64,000 nt of DNA from Ectothiorhodospira mobilis (GTDB lineage: Bacteria > Pseudomonadota > Gammaproteobacteria > Ectothiorhodospirales > Ectothiorhodospiraceae), in NCBI RefSeq assembly GCF_016584115.1, contig NZ_NRSK01000004.1:62001-126000 (forward strand), written 5' to 3'. A program made the position numbers and the translations under genes. Shown here piece after piece: positions 63,633 through 64,000 of this stretch (positions are counted from its first letter, which is position 1; every line of letters starts with the position of its first letter). Below the pieces are notes generated by a model. The model was not told the origin of the DNA, searched no databases, and was given only the letters and a program-made list of their open reading frames with translations.

Positions 63633-64000
63633 ATGGACACCCCCGACCCCGCATTGCAGCAACTGGCCCATGACATCAAGACCTGGGGCGCGGAACTGGG
63701 CTTTGACCAGGTGGGCATCACCGACACGGACCTGGCTGAAGACGAGGCCCATCTGCTGCGCTGGCTCCAGGCGGGCCGCCACGGGGACATGGACTACATG
63801 GCCCGCCACGGCAGCAAGCGCTCCCGCCCCGGGGAACTGGTACCCGGCACCCGGCGCATCATCAGCGTGCGCATGCAGTACCTGCCCCCCCGGGCCCGGG
63901 ACGCCCGGGCGGTGATGCACGACCCCGGGGCCGCCTTCCTCTCCCGCTACGCCCTGGGGCGGGACTACCACAAGGTGCTGCGCAAGCGGCTGCAGACCCT
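63633..64000 (+). CDS. queG: Epoxyqueuosine reductase, N-terminal part
   Basis: The first about 122 residues are visible before the window ends. GFDQVGITDTDLAEDEAHLL, RHGDMDYMARHGSKRSRPGE, LVPGTRRIISVRMQYLPP and SRYALGRDYHKVLRKRLQ match the cobalamin-binding N-terminal domain of QueG, which performs the last step of queuosine synthesis in tRNA. The iron-sulfur cysteines would lie beyond the edge. E. coli has the same queG-nnrD divergence. Confidence 0.93.
   Translation, partial: MDTPDPALQQLAHDIKTWGAELGFDQVGITDTDLAEDEAHLLRWLQAGRHGDMDYMARHGSKRSRPGELVPGTRRIISVRMQYLPPRARDARAVMHDPGAAFLSRYALGRDYHKVLRKRLQT

Overview
The window joins two kinds of DNA. Bases 1 to about 21,690 are the early half of an integrated temperate phage, or a phage-like integrative element. 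Bases from about 21,690 to 64,000 are very GC-rich chromosome of a gammaproteobacterium. The host section keeps the long conserved block queG / nnrD-tsaE-amiB-mutL-miaA-hfq-hflX-hflK-hflC-DUF2065-hisZ-purA, then rnr-rlmB and rpsF-rpsR-DUF2232-rplI-dnaB-alr. With the high GC, MetZ, LpxH and HisZ this suggests a Chromatiales/Ectothiorhodospiraceae-like organism; that placement is inference.

Phage part. A lambda-like immunity region lies at about 2.8-5.6 kb. Leftward (minus strand) run two small helix-turn-helix genes (Cro/CII-like), a Bro-N antirepressor, an O-like replication initiator carrying four 22-bp iterons inside its gene, a DnaC-type helicase loader and a partial gene at the window edge. 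Rightward lie a CI-like repressor and a J-domain protein. A second promoter/operator at about 5.53-5.58 kb then starts a 14.6-kb operon: a LuxR-type HTH gene, an rrn-like boxA, a candidate structured RNA made of two long tandem hairpins, a terminator, many small genes, YqaJ exonuclease, RecT and SSB. The operon continues with a cytosine methyltransferase, a broken adenine methyltransferase, an RdgC protein fused to an FtsK gamma domain, a composite protein ending in a DUF550 pyrophosphohydrolase domain, and an excisionase-like gene. The convergent tyrosine integrase ends the element. No capsid, tail or lysis genes are visible; they would lie to the left.

The right attachment junction falls inside the 5' end of prfC (release factor 3). 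Twenty-one host codons remain here, ending at the conserved ISHP motif, and the reading frame then runs into phage DNA and stops. The rest of prfC should lie beyond base 1. This is the target used by SXT/R391 elements.

Host part. Just upstream of prfC is a four-gene operon (ECF sigma factor, small membrane protein, two secreted DUF3106-like proteins). Two large hybrid histidine kinases follow, convergent with each other, one of them a CheB-CheR-PAS-kinase-receiver protein. Then come rimI, a family-4 uracil-DNA glycosylase, leuA with a leucine-rich leader peptide, folD, cysS, gltX, a cyclophilin, lpxH, metZ and the conserved block above. A tRNA-Leu(CAG) with promoter and terminator sits between rnr and purA. 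Two gene-free stretches flanking cysS-gltX carry copies of an interspersed palindromic repeat.

The least ordinary items are the RdgC-FtsK gamma fusion, the tandem covarying hairpins at 6.42-6.60 kb, the out-of-frame iterons in the O-like gene, the prfC insertion, the repeated target-recognition region of the cytosine methyltransferase and the leuA leader peptide.
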